Shown here piece by piece: positions 22,878-33,262 of a stretch of DNA of 64,000 bases. Numbering within the stretch: position 1 is the stretch's first letter; each line of letters starts with the position of its first letter. Source of the stretch: Favolaschia claudopus (taxonomy: Eukaryota; Basidiomycota; Agaricomycetes; Agaricales; Mycenaceae). The translations under genes and the position numbers were made by a program. The stretch is from contig JAWWNJ010000122.1 in the NCBI GenBank assembly GCA_037176885.1, positions 434,001 through 498,000 of the forward strand, given 5' to 3'. The notes beneath the pieces are model-generated. The model was given only the letters and a program-made list of their open reading frames with translations. It was not told where the DNA came from and searched no databases.

Positions 22878-23498
22878 AGGACCCCTGACAATCACCTATG
22901 AGGCCTGCCCGGGAAAATTTGGATCTTATCCGGACCCCAAATGGGGAAGATCTCATCCGAATTCGAACTAGGCCTCCCTCAGGTCGATGTTTTATCCGAA
23001 TTGTTGACCAGGCATCCGAAAATCGTCTAAAATCAATGAAAAATCGCCATTTTGCTCGTACAGCTTGAATCACCTTGCAGACGCTGTTCGTGATGAAGAC
23101 GAGCCCTCTCATACCTCGGGCATCATTCTGGAGTGTGCCGTGGCCATACACACCCTCCAAAATTTTCCGCAACGGACCGAGATGCTCGCCAGATGTCGAA
23201 AGTGGCCCATTTTTTAGACTAGAATGGTTGATTCTCACCGATTTGACCAGAAACTTGGCCGATTCCATCAAGCCTCAGCGGCAGATTCTTGTTCAAGCCG
23301 TCGGCAGTCCAGCTTATCCGAACCTGGACCAGCCCTTGCGGCTGACACCCATGCTTTATCCGAATTTTCGGCCAGCCCTAGCCGCCAAAATGTCGATTTC
23401 TTATCCGAATTGGGCCAGGGTGTGCGCGATTTTTGGTGATGTTTTATCCGAATTGAAAATTTCGCGGGCAGGCATCATAGGTGGTTGTCGGGGGTCCT
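22878..23498. mobile_element. MITE with iterated TTATCCGAATT motif
   Basis: The ends are inverted over about 40 bp (AGGACCCCTGACAATCACCT at left, its near-complement at right, four or five mismatches). Between them the motif TTATCCGAATT or a close variant (ATCCGAATTCG, TTATCCGAACC) occurs about seven times on the same strand. No TSD is convincing, so the superfamily is open. Non-coding. Confidence 0.7.
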
Positions 23499-24658
23499 AA
23501 CCGTTTTAGGTCGTTTCCTTAGAACGTCGTAGCTTCTGTCGTGCGCTTCAGTTAAAGATCCAAGAGATCCTGCCACTATAGTCAATACATACCCGTACTA
23601 AATTGCGAGGAAATATGGACACAAAAAGAGATGTTTAAGTTGGAAGTTGAAAAGTTAAACCTAACTCCGAGCCTCCAACTTGAAAATAGCATGTTAATTG
23701 AATGCACTGCACGATTGACTGCAAACCGTTTCGATCTCAAAAATTATTTGAATGGAATCAAATACTCACATTGAATATCTCTGCCTTGTTTGTCAAGTAG
23801 TGAAATCAATTTGGTGCGCCTAAAGTTGAAGAATCTGCAACTGTTGCAAGTAATCAGTTGAATTGCCGTGATTTCCAACTCAAGTTGACCGGATACTAGT
23901 AAAATAAGAACCTTTTAAATGGTTGCCCGCACATTTTTGAATAGATAGATGTCGGGACGCAAATTTTAGGCATTGAATTGGCCGCGCAGCGCCGAAAAAA
24001 ACAGTATATCAAGGAGCAGCATTCAGATTGGATATCACAGGAATGCCACAGTTCTCTTTCTTGTAAGAGCTGGGAAGAGGACCGAGGAAAGACTCTGAGT
24101 TGGTCCGAAACGGCTGAGAAAAGGTCAGAGCCACATATTAAGCGCTCGTTTAGCGCCCAAAGCCGAGGCGCCGTGTTACGGAAGATTACGAAATTCCATT
24201 GGCTGTGTCCTATGTCGCTTTGGGACGCAAACCCGAATAGACATAGTCTTGGATTCCCTGATGTTTACTCGATATGGCAAAAGAATCAAGATGAAATCAA
24301 GACACTGAATTGTAGATTGTGCTCGCTGCAGCAAAGTTGAAGCTCTGAGATTTGAGGACATTCATGCAGAGGTATCTAATAATCCTCTTTCTCCCTCTTT
24401 TTTTCTTTTTTCTGCAGCTTGAAAACTTGATTAATTCTCCGTAACCACAGACATAGTACATAAGCCGAAAATAAATGTTAAGTATGTATTTAGGACGTCA
24501 CGTACACGTGACTCGATGGATGCGTATGATTTTTCCCACCCCTCAACGGCCTCACTCGGTGACTCACTCAGTGCTTCACTTTTAGCCCTACGAGTTTGCA
24601 CGACAACTCACACAATCGCTTGTTAATCCTTGCGATCTAGAGTAACAATTCGGCAAAA
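23499..24658. other. Intergenic upstream of the nucleoside hydrolase
   Basis: No gene recognised. The last 100 bp before the ATG probably hold the promoter; repeated CACTCGGTGACTCACTCAGTG lies at about 24552 but no assigned factor site is claimed. Confidence 0.45.
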
Positions 24659-26098
24659 ATGAAGCATGTGTGGCTCGACGTTGATCCGGTTCGTGCATGT
24701 TCCCCTAGCTCTATACACCGTGGCACAAGAGGCCGTAGATCTCTGGATCTCGCCCACCATTGCCGTGGCACGTCCTGAAACAATTTTACAAGGGTCATGA
24801 TGATGCCATCGCAATCTTGTTAGCTCTTCATTCTCCGAACGTTGTTCTTCTCGGTATCTCCACCGTACATGGAAATGCACCCAGCGAGTGCACGATGCAC
24901 AATGCGGCACGTTGTCTGCACGTCTTCAGCGCATCAGCACCATCTGCTGATAAACCTGATATTCGCGTCTATCCAGGAGCACCTAAACCGCTTCTTCGCC
25001 CAACAAAGCACCTGAAGTCATTGGGTGCTGATGGGCTTGGTGGTGTCGAGGGTCTTCCTGACTTCGATAGCTCCGACGTCATACGCTGGTTTGCAAAAGA
25101 TGCAGATGGTGAGTATATAAGGGCCCTGGACGGTCTGGCGCATGCTGTAAGGCAAACTTGGAATAGAGGGAGCGGTCACCAAACCACCATTGTCTCGTGT
25201 GGACCCATGACCAATGTGGCACTATTCACTGCAGCATACCCGGACCTGTTGGAGGCCGTTGAAGAGATTGTGTGTGAGTTTTAGAGCTTCAGACGGGGTG
25301 ATTTTTTTTATTTCTTTGCTTGTATCAGTCATGGGTGGCGGAGTTGGCCTTGGAAATAGGTCCCCGGTTGCAGGCTCGTAGTCTTACACTCATACTTGCT
25401 GTTTCTTGCTGACAGCGGTGGTTCAGAATACAACATCTGGTGCGATCGTAGGTTTTCGCATGTTGTGGACGCATCTCATGGTGACTTTTCGTCAGCTCAT
25501 GCCGCTCAGATGGTACTAGATGCTCCTGTAAAGAAAGTTATGATTCCAATCAACGTAACCCATTCTGCAATTGTCACACGGCAGATGCACGCTTACTTGC
25601 TATCCCCCACCACTACTTTGGAGGATGCGAATGCTCCATTCCCGGCGCCAACCACCAATCTGCGACACACGCTGTCTACACTAATAGATTTCTTTGCCGA
25701 TTCATACAAGGCCCCCTTCGGCTTCCACGATGGACCACCATTGCACGATGCAATGACAGTCGCGTACATCGCGGTACGCGAGTTGTTCAAAGGAACGCGT
25801 TACCGGGTGGACATTGAGCTCATCGGCACTCACGCCCTCGGTGAGATTGTTGTGGATGTCTGGAATCACCAAGTTTGCGGTGAGACTGGTTGGGGTCCCG
25901 GAAAAAAGAACTGCATCGTCATTCAGTCCGTTGATGTGAGTAGCTAGAGCTTCTTGGAAGCCATATTGGCTAATTGCATGTATCATACAGGTTTCCGGAT
26001 TTTTCAAGTTCTTCCATGACTGTGTCTTACGTTGCGATCAAGTGTCGCCATTGAATCTCATTGAATGCAGTGAGGTTGTTGATCCCAATCTAAATTAG
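24659..26098 (+). CDS. Inosine-uridine-preferring nucleoside hydrolase (IUNH family)
   Basis: Hydrolyses the N-glycosidic bond of ribonucleosides to base plus ribose in purine/pyrimidine salvage; cytosolic by family. Six exons: 24659-24688, 24793-25273, 25329-25377, 25416-25447, 25496-25935, 25991-26098, all in phase, giving 379 residues, normal for the family. The N-terminal Ca-binding motif DVDPGHDDA is built across intron 1. Further family marks: STVHGNAPSECTMHNA, SCGPMTNVALFTAAYP, MGGGVGLGNRSPVAG, NIWCDPHAAQMV (built across intron 4), INVTH, and HDGPPLHDAMTVAY with the catalytic His/Asp. No damage seen. The first intron ends AAG rather than CAG/TAG. Start is the only ATG giving the motif. 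Substrate preference cannot be read from sequence. Confidence 0.93.
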
Positions 26099-26228
26099 CA
26101 TACAGTTAGTGCTGCCGTCAGTCAGCTGAGTTGAATTCGAGCTGATTGCTCATCAGGCTCTGGGCAGCTCGGAGTTCCAGCTGTTCGCCGTTGAGCTGAA
26201 CGGTCGATCAAGGGCCAGTGGTGAAGGG

Positions 26229-27314
26229 TAGTCTCGGAAACCCAGACGTTCCTACGCAGTCCTTGTAGGCATAGTTTACAGAGCCGGATATGTTTCCTAA
26301 TCTGGTATTCAAATGACAGTTTTGACGTTTGATTGATTTTGAAGGCGATGGGAAAAAGCGTAGGAACATCTGGGCCACTTCAATTGTAGTCTCTCTAGAC
26401 AGACGCTATAACTTGCAGCTCGTTTCTACTTCAATTGAGGTACCTACTGTTGAACAGGCAAGCACAGAGGTCTGAAGTCAACAGTGAGAACTCTAGTAGA
26501 TTGCAATGTGAAGTAAATACTTGCCTGAAGTCAACAGTGAGAACTGAGGACTCAAGGCACTAGCTAGGCTGTATATATAGGTACAGGAACAAAGGGAATG
26601 CTACATATGGTAGACAAAGGGAAGACCTAATTGGGCACAAAGGAACTATCTAATTGGGAACAAGGGGATTACCATAAAGAGAACAAAGGACATAGGATCA
26701 GTAGGATCAGGTATCAGTGATAGGATCATAAAGGATCAGAGGGATGCATAGGATCAGTAGGATCAGATATTGATGATAGGATCATAAAGGATCAAAGTGG
26801 TGACACTCTTGAGAGTGAGAGATGTCAGAGGCAAAACCCACAATCCAACACCTACTAACCTTTGCTTCCGCGTTCTTTTGCCTCTGGGAGGCTGCAAAGT
26901 CATTCAACATACAATGAAAGTCTTAGTTAGCTCTCTAGTACATCCATATGCTTGTAATTGGGTGACTATGTCGTGTGTAAGTTATGACCTGTATTTAGCT
27001 GTATTCGGTGCCTGCGCGCCGCCCCGCATCGCCCAAGTGCTGTTGAGAGGGCTTGTGGAGGCCAGGGTGACAGCCATTACCCTCCAGAGGCATAGTCCTG
27101 TGAATGGCGGCGGACGCGAGCGAAAGGCGGCCAAGCGCGAAGGGCCGGCCCGAGAGTTATGGTAGGTGCTCCAATTGAACGTTTATACGTGTTTTTTCCC
27201 ATCACCTTCAAAATCAATCAAACCTCATGAGCTGTCATTATAATTACAGATTAGGAAGGAGCTCCGTGCCCTCACGGATTGCACAGCGTATAAACGTCTG
27301 GGTTTCCGAGACTA
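26229..27314. mobile_element. Long-armed hAT-like non-autonomous element, second copy
   Basis: 8-bp TSD GTGAAGGG at 26221-26228 and 27315-27322. Tips TAGTCTCGGAAACCCAGACG and its inverse. Arms are about 145 bp (26229-26374 and 27177-27314). Each arm is itself bounded by inverted segments: 26241-26257 pairs with 26358-26374, and 27286-27302 with 27177-27191. The interior from about 27000 to 27130 matches 6660-6828 inverted. A solo Copia LTR sits inside at 26448-26850. No transposase. Confidence 0.92.
26448..26850 (-). repeat. Solo LTR of the Copia family at 32423-32827
   Basis: TGTTGAACAGG to ATCCAACA, 403 bp, with the 5-bp TSD CCTAC on both sides (26443-26447, 26851-26855). About 99% identical to the LTR at 32423-32827, so recombinational loss of a whole element here is recent. 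It contains eight GGATCA motifs at about 26693-26790 arranged as two blocks of about 55 bp. Confidence 0.93.
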
Positions 27315-27322
27315 GTGAAGGG

Positions 27323-28002
27323 GCTGGAAGATAGGTCGACCGGACTTGAAAAAAATTTGAGGTGTTGAAAATTCAAACTGTTATTATTGATACTTTGGGG
27401 AGACAGAAATGTTGGAAATGGTTTCAGATGCGATTTCAAGGTCACTCGATGAAAGGGCGGGCACTTCTCTACACGCGAATTTTGGTTTGTGCCCTACCCT
27501 CAACGCATGACTTTGGAGTCCTTCGGTGTTGTTCTTTTGTTTTGCTTTTATTGCCTTGAGCCAAGGGGGAACAAAGATAAGTGGCAGCAATGCAGTACCT
27601 AACCCTTCCACGAGCATCTTCCGCTGGAACGCCGCCTGTGACTCCCACCAGCCGCAGACGTAGTGGTACGTCGTCGTCTCCACTCGTCGAAGCGACAAGT
27701 TGCGGCGCTTTTTGCCCGTCGACTAAAGCTGGGGGATCAAAGATAAGAGAAATATACTCATCATTCCCAAAAATAAGCGGAAACTCGATTATTCTGCGAG
27801 AAATATGTGGTATTTTGTGATTGAAACTATGTAGGCATTGCATTTTACATCTTTGAAACTAGGACTCACAATTTGTTTTGGTCAAAATTGTGCGGAATTC
27901 ACTTGGAATCCAGAGGCAAACACAAATGCATTCATTGTGTTTGAAACACTCACGCGTGCACACATTCGCGCATCTCCGCGTCCACGCGTCCACAACACAA
28001 CA
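27323..28002 (-). other. Possible 3' LTR of the downstream Copia fragment; no gene
   Basis: On the minus strand a GAGGGGG polypurine tract (28003-28009) follows the RNase H stop and is followed by TGTTGTGTTGTGG, as expected for the start of a 3' LTR. This sequence does not match the LTR at 32423-32827. The left end was not found. Otherwise no coding sequence. Confidence 0.4.
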
Positions 28003-28007
28003 CCCCC

Positions 28008-28756
28008 TCAATCCATCAGCTCCAACCCCAGGTTCGTCCGATGGCGCAGGAAGTCGGCGGTGGGCAAAGACTTTGTGAGACAGTCGGCGACGTTGTCGAC
28101 AGAGCGGACGCGGAGCAGGACGATCTTGTTCTTCTCGACACCGTCGCGAACGTGGTGGTACCGAGTATCGATGTGTTTATTACGGTTATGAAAAACTTGA
28201 TCGTGTGCCATTACTCTTGCCGCGTCGTTGTCGCAAAATTTCGGAGTAGGTGCCGCCAGTGAAAGTTCCAAGCCCCGCGCCAGCGAACGCAACCAATACG
28301 CCTCCCGCGCTGCCTCAGATGCGGCGATGTACTCGGCCTCCGTCGATGAAGCGGCGACGACTTTCTGCTTCCTCGACGCCCAAGTCACAGCACCAGACCC
28401 GAAGGAGAACGTGTAGCCCATCACAGATTTCCGCTTCTCCGTATCGTTAGCCCAATCCGAGTCGCTGAAGCCCTTCGGTGAAGTTTCCTTGCCGCCAAGA
28501 ACCAGAGAAAGATTGCGGGCCCCTTTCAGGTATCGTACAACGCGGATGGCGCATTGCCAAAGGAAGGTGTCGTAGCAATCCAGGAAGCCAGCCAGGGTGG
28601 ATACCGCGAACGATATGTCGGGGCGAGTACTGATTGCGATGTACATGAGGCTTCCGACGAGTGCTCTGTAAGGGATTTGGGCGAGGCGTTCGGCATCTTC
28701 AGGCGAAGGGCGTTGAATGGTGTCGAGGCGGACGAGGCGGAGTTTCGGCTGTTGGG
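28008..28756 (-). pseudogene. Copia RNase H domain fragment
   Basis: Copia-type pol C-terminus: PYRALVGSLMYIAISTRPD (end of RT), CAIRVVRYLKGARNLSLVLG, GFSDSDWANDTEKRKSVMGY (first Asp), VAASSTEAEYIAASEA (Glu), CDNDAARVMAHD (Asp), KHIDTRYHHVRDGVEK, ADCLTKSL, ending LGLELMD. The frame is clean. It begins abruptly beside the tRNA-like gene, with only the last few residues of the RT linker. Its polypurine tract and presumed LTR differ from the 5' LTR at 32423-32827, so it probably comes from another Copia lineage. Confidence 0.88.
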
Positions 28757-28760
28757 AAAA

Positions 28761-28845
28761 TGGCTGAAGCAGGATTCGAACCTGCGACCTTCTCATGTCA
28801 TGTGAGATGCTCTGACCCGAAGGTATCCAACTGAGCTATTCTGCC
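28761..28845 (-). tRNA. tRNA-like gene, isotype unresolved (likely tRNA pseudogene)
   Basis: Acceptor GGCAGAA pairs with TTCAGCC (one A-A mismatch), discriminator A. A box TAGCTCAGTTGG and a perfect B box GGTTCGAATCC. D stem GCTC/GAGC, T stem GCAGG/CCTGC, and a TTTT Pol III terminator directly after the discriminator (28757-28760). The anticodon arm is TCTCA-CATGACA-TGAGA; a 7-nt loop gives anticodon TGA with A instead of T at position 33, and there is no long variable arm, so it is not a normal tRNA-Ser. The D loop holds about 11 extra nt (CCTTCGGGTCA). The body AGAGCAT..AAGGTCG resembles elongator tRNA-Met. It could be transcribed, but decoding function is doubtful. Confidence 0.7.
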
Positions 28846-31800
28846 GATAGTGCGAACGGGACTAAACCCCAGACTTCAACATCATCCTCTTGAGCAGGAG
28901 CCGGCTCTGCTGGCGCAACAGGCGGATCAGCAGGAGCGGGCTCAACTGGCACAGGAGGTTGGTTAAGTTTCCACCACTCAGCAGCAGGTTTGTGTTCAGT
29001 GGTTTGACCATGGTAACGCCGACGTGCAGCGATTCCAATAGGAGAAGGAGGTGGTGATTGCTGCTGAGGAGGGTCATTGGCAGGAGGAGGTGGAGCGGGT
29101 GAAGGCGAACGAGAAGTGTGATTGGAAGGAGGATTTGGATTTGGGGGATTGGGAGGTGGAGCAGGAGGTGCATGATAAACACCAAAGTCATCATCCTCAT
29201 CATCGTCTCCCCCGTCATTGTGCAACTCCTGCACAACTGGAGGAAGATCAACAAATTCAGAGGATGGACTATGAGGACAGAGTTTAAGAAGAGTTGGTTT
29301 GTTCCCAGGGTAATAGCGCTCATCAAAGACTGCGCGCTCAGAGACAACAATTTTGCGTGTCTCTGGATTGTAGAAGAGCCATCCCTTGTGTTGTGTGGGA
29401 TATCCCACAAAGACGCACTTTTGAAAGTGGATGCCGGAGTTGTCCCGTTTATCTCTCTGCACATGAACATAGGCAAGACAACCCCACACCCTAAGGTGTG
29501 ACACATCAGGCTTACGCTTGTACCACAGCTCAAACGGAGTAGTATCTCCAGGGATATGAGCTGAGGGATGCATATTGCTAACATGAACATAAGCTGCAAC
29601 TGCAAGTGCTTTAAAAGAAGGCGGCAGATTAGCTTCATGTAGCATAGCCGTAGTGTGCTCATCAATCGTGCGATTAGCACGCTCTGCTGTCCCGTTCTGC
29701 TGCGGTCTATTCCTTGTCGAATGACGGCGCACAATGCCACAAGAGGTAAGGAAATCCTCAAACTCTAGAGACATGTACTCCCCACCTTCATCCTCTTGAA
29801 ACTCTATGATTTTGCAACCAAAGTGATTCTCAGCATAAGCTTTGAACACCTTGAATGCATTGAGCGCACCACTCTTGCGCTTCATGTGCATACACACTTT
29901 GAAGCTTGTGTGATCATCAACAGAGACAATACGATGTCTCCCCTCACGGGTGAACACTTTGTACTGCTTCAGATCAGAGTGTATTAATTAATTCAAGAGG
30001 TGCAGATGCACGATGACCAGTGGAAGGAAATGGAGCCGCATTCAGCTTGCCAGCAAGGCAGGGCTCACAGATGGGATCTGGCTTCTGATTTGAAGTAAGC
30101 TTCGCACCAGTAACCAGATTCTTGCTCAAGATCTTCTGGGTGTCATTGTGATGCCCAAGTGACGATGCAACAGTTCCAGATCAAGAGGCAAAGTCCCCAC
30201 TGCAGCCAAAGCTGAAACAGAATCAGAAGGCACTTCTCTCACAAATGCTTGGTTCCCCTCGTCAATATCCGCTTCAAAGAATGTTTCACCATCCTTAACA
30301 AAACAGATTGTGTTCTGCTCCATGAGAATAGAGTAGCCATGAACACGAGATAGATAGGTGGTAGAGACGAGGTTATGAGATAGATTGGGAACATACAAGA
30401 CATTTGTGAGAATTACATGCTTGCTACTACGTCCGTGTATAAGTGGCTTGAGCAAGATCTCTCCTTTTAATTCAGAATACACTACAACTCCATTTGCGAC
30501 TTGGATGGGAACCCTGTGCGGAACGGCGTTCAGCAGAAGCCCACGTTGATGGGTCATGTGCGATGTGGCGCCTGAGTCTGAGTTCCATCGTTTGTCAGCA
30601 AAAGATGAAGTGGAGGTAGTTAGAAGACTTGCATTAGAGGCCACTTGGGACGTTGCATTTGGACCACCACCAGGTTGCTTCTTGCCAATAAGTTCAAGGA
30701 ACTTGAAGCAGCGATTGAGATAGTGGCCTGGTTTCCCACACCCTGGGCAGACCGAAGTCGCAGCAGGTGCAGGAGGTGGTGCAGCAGCAAGAGCAACAGC
30801 AGGAGATGAGGGGGCAGCAGGAGCAGAGGTGGATGCAGCCATGGCCAGACCAGAGAGAGGATTCTGGTTGGCATCTCCCTGATTAGCAGATCTGAATGCC
30901 TGGTCATTGGTATAGGCAAGTTCGACTTTAGTGGCATCCAGATCATCAGGAGATTGCTCAAGGGGCGCTTTAAGAATAGCAAAGCGCCCTTCATCAGGGA
31001 GAGCCTAGGCTCGACACCAGCCGTTACTGTAGGCGCAATGACGAGCAAGCAAAGTATTGTGTACAATAACTGCTGGAAGCACTTAGCCGTAAATTGATAG
31101 ATGGCAATTTCAAACTCCGACTATACCTTATCAGGAAGTATCTCCGAGGCTGAAAGCACCTTGTATTCGTGTTTTCCTACAGATATTGCTTCAGAATACC
31201 TGTCCCTCGCATGCTACATCAAAGTAAGGCCTCTTAATATTTTACAAAGGTGTTCCTTGCGCTCGAATTCCTCATTGACCTCAAATAAAAATATATGCTA
31301 GAAAACTTCATTGTAGTTCTTATTTCTGGTCAGTTTCAGCTCAGAATCACTTGAATGCATGATTAGAATGGATCACAAAAGTTTCCAGCAACCTCCGAGC
31401 GAATATGGGCACAAACTGAGCAGCTTGAGCCCGGAGATGTTTCCTAATAAGGTATAGTCGGAGTTTGAAATTTCCGTCTGTCAATCTACGGCTAAGTGCT
31501 TCCAGCCGTTATAGTAAGTAATACCTGCTTGCTCGTCATTACCACTATAACGGCTGGTATCGAGCCTAGGGAGAGCCATAAGGAGGACCATAGCATGCAA
31601 CTCTGCATCTGCATTGTCTAGAGTGAAGTCCTTGGTGCGAGACTCTTTGAGCGCTCTCATGGCAGTAGCAGTGCGACCAACCAGAGAGACTAAGCTCTCA
31701 CCCTCACCAAGACGAATGGAGGTGAGAGTGCGGTAGGCAGTGAAACGAGCGCCTGCCTTTCTAGGGGAAAAGCGCTGCTCCAAAGCTGTCCCAAGAGCGC

Positions 31801-32152
31801 AAGGATCATCCTCATGTTCCTTAACAAGAGGCTTGACATCATCACCCAACATCTGCCACAAGAGACCAGAGCATCTGTCTCTAGCCTCTGCATTAATCTC
31901 TGCATCAGAAGTTGCAGGCAGACAATAGGACCAGACACCCTTGGCTTTGAGTTTAGCCTTGGAGTCACTGGACCAGTTGGAGAATATAGACTCCTTGGTA
32001 AGGATGGGAAGCCTCCCATCATGAGTCATGGCAGGGAGAGAATATGGGGGGATATAGGGAATGGAAAATGCGCAGGGAAAGATGGATGATAAGCTAGAAC
32101 CACCTGCACAAACAGATGGCGCCCTCAGGAGTGTGTGTGTGAGAAGAGGCAA
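28846..32152 (-). pseudogene. Copia gag-protease-integrase, RT missing, split by a MITE
   Basis: Minus-strand gag starts at 32152; SIFSNWSSDSKAKLKAKGVW and ALGTALEQRFSPRKAG are typical Copia gag. The frame is cut at 31578 by the MULE MITE and resumes at 30996. Then CCHC CPGCGKPGHYLNRC (30750), protease WNSDSGATSHMT (30590), integrase zinc part with CEPCLAGK (30070), and core IVSVDDHTSF, FQEDEGGEYMS, QQNGTAERANRT (D-D-E). After the linker (EWWKLNQPPV) the frame ends EVWGLVPFALSAE exactly at the tRNA-like gene, so the roughly 250-residue RT is absent. Frameshifts: a lost G near 30125, and an apparent 4-bp TTAA-type duplication at 29983-29991. Not functional. Confidence 0.9.
31006..31568. mobile_element. 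Mutator-like (MULE) MITE inserted in Copia gag
   Basis: 9-bp TSD GGGAGAGCC at 30997-31005 and 31569-31577; removing the insert restores the gag reading MALPDEGRFAILKAP. TIRs of about 115 bp start TAGGCTCGACACCAGCC and share long identical blocks (GGAAGCACTTAGCCGTA). A 9-bp TSD with long TIRs is the MULE signature. No transposase. Confidence 0.92.
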
Positions 32153-32409
32153 CTAAAGTAGGTATGTGTATGTAACTGATGCTAAAGAACACCCAGTTGT
32201 AAGGCACTCAGGCCCTAACCCCAGAATCAACAGGATTGACTACCGTTTGTTTTCTGGTGGATCAAAGACTACCTCTCAAAGAGGATTTGTCCCAACAGTT
32301 GGTGTTCCTAACTACAAGACTTAAACACACACACTATAAGGGCAAAGAGAGTGAAGAGCGCAGAGAGATGAGATCTCAGGATGATAAACTCAGGAGATGT
32401 TCAAAGGCC

Positions 32410-32422
32410 GGGGCCCATAACC
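32410..32422 (-). promoter_or_regulatory. Copia primer-binding site, half initiator-tRNA-Met type
   Basis: Directly inside the 5' LTR the minus strand reads GGTTATGGGCCCC. This is complementary to the anticodon arm of initiator tRNA-Met (GGGCCCATAACC), not to a tRNA 3' end. It matches the internal priming known for Drosophila copia, where a tRNA fragment is the primer. Confidence 0.82.
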
Positions 32423-32827
32423 TGTTGAACAGGGAAGCACAGAGAGGTCTGAAGTCAACAGTGAGAACTCTAGTAGATTGCAATGTGAAGTAAATACTTG
32501 CCTGAAGTCAACAGTGAGAACTGAGGACTCAAGGCATTAGCTAGGCTGTATATATAGGTACAGGAACAAAGGGAATGCTACATATGGTAGACAAAGGGAA
32601 GACCTAATTGGGCACAAAGGAACTACCTAATTGGGAACAAGGGGATTACCATAAAGAGAACAAAGGACATAGGATCAGTAGGATCAGGTATCAGTGATAG
32701 GATCATAAAGGATCAGAGGGATGCATAGGATCAATAGGATCAGATATTGATGATAGGATCATAAAGGATCAAAGTGGTGACACTCTTGAGAGTGAGAGAT
32801 GTCAGAGGCAAAACCCACATTCCAACA
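32423..32827 (-). repeat. 5' LTR of the Copia element
   Basis: 405 bp, TGTTGGAATGTGGG to CTGTTCAACA on the minus strand. Near-identical to the solo LTR at 26448-26850. The expected 3' partner of the same family is absent at the other end of this Copia. Confidence 0.92.
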
Positions 32828-33029
32828 TACACTAGCAGTGAGCCCATGCTTCGCCATGGGATTCCACTCTACTGCCCTACAAAAACCAGGTGCCAGTGCC
32901 AATGGCTTGGTTTCTTACATATAGTAAGTAATTTTCCCGATATCGGTCATTGCGGCGAGGCTGATTGACATCGTATTCGTTGATCTAAGGACTGAGTCGG
33001 ATCTGTGACGAACAAAACAGTAAGCTAGA

Positions 33030-33262
33030 CAATACAGCTCCAATTGGGTGGACGCGTACCGCCGTGCTTTAGGTGTCATTCAGAAGCTTCTTTCAGCAGA
33101 ACTGCGCACAGAGTACGAATCTAATGCTGGAATTCTCTGGGCCAAACTGCGCCAGCGCTTTGAAGCAGAAAATCGTGCCCATTCCGCAATGGGTGTTCTA
33201 GCAGAACTTTTTAGCACCAAGCTCGTTGTCATTTCGAGGGCTTTAAGGGCGGCGTGTGTGTA
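33030..33262 (+). pseudogene. Possible Copia gag (UBN2-like) fragment
   Basis: Reads NWVDAYRRALGVIQKLLSAE, then WAKLRQRFEAENRAHSAMG and LAELFSTKL before a stop. The W-x-x-L-x-x-RF-x-x pattern in a helical context resembles UBN2-type gag. Short and isolated, so tentative. Confidence 0.35.

Noticed and set aside
24659..26098. Pseudogene status of the nucleoside hydrolase because of stops between ORFs
   Set aside because: Five GT-AG introns account for all stops and give a complete family-length protein with all motifs.
26378..26447. Start of another retroelement at the AAGTAGAAAC-type sequence left of the solo LTR
   Set aside because: The LTR has its own TSD (CCTAC), and this sequence is simply interior of the long-armed element.
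28761..28845. Ordinary tRNA-Ser(UGA) gene
   Set aside because: No long variable arm, A at position 33, and an 11-nt D-loop insertion.
31006..31568. TA or 6-bp CCTAGG duplication for the MITE in gag
   Set aside because: Restoring the gag reading frame shows the 9-bp GGGAGAGCC duplication; CCTAGG is a palindrome at the tip.
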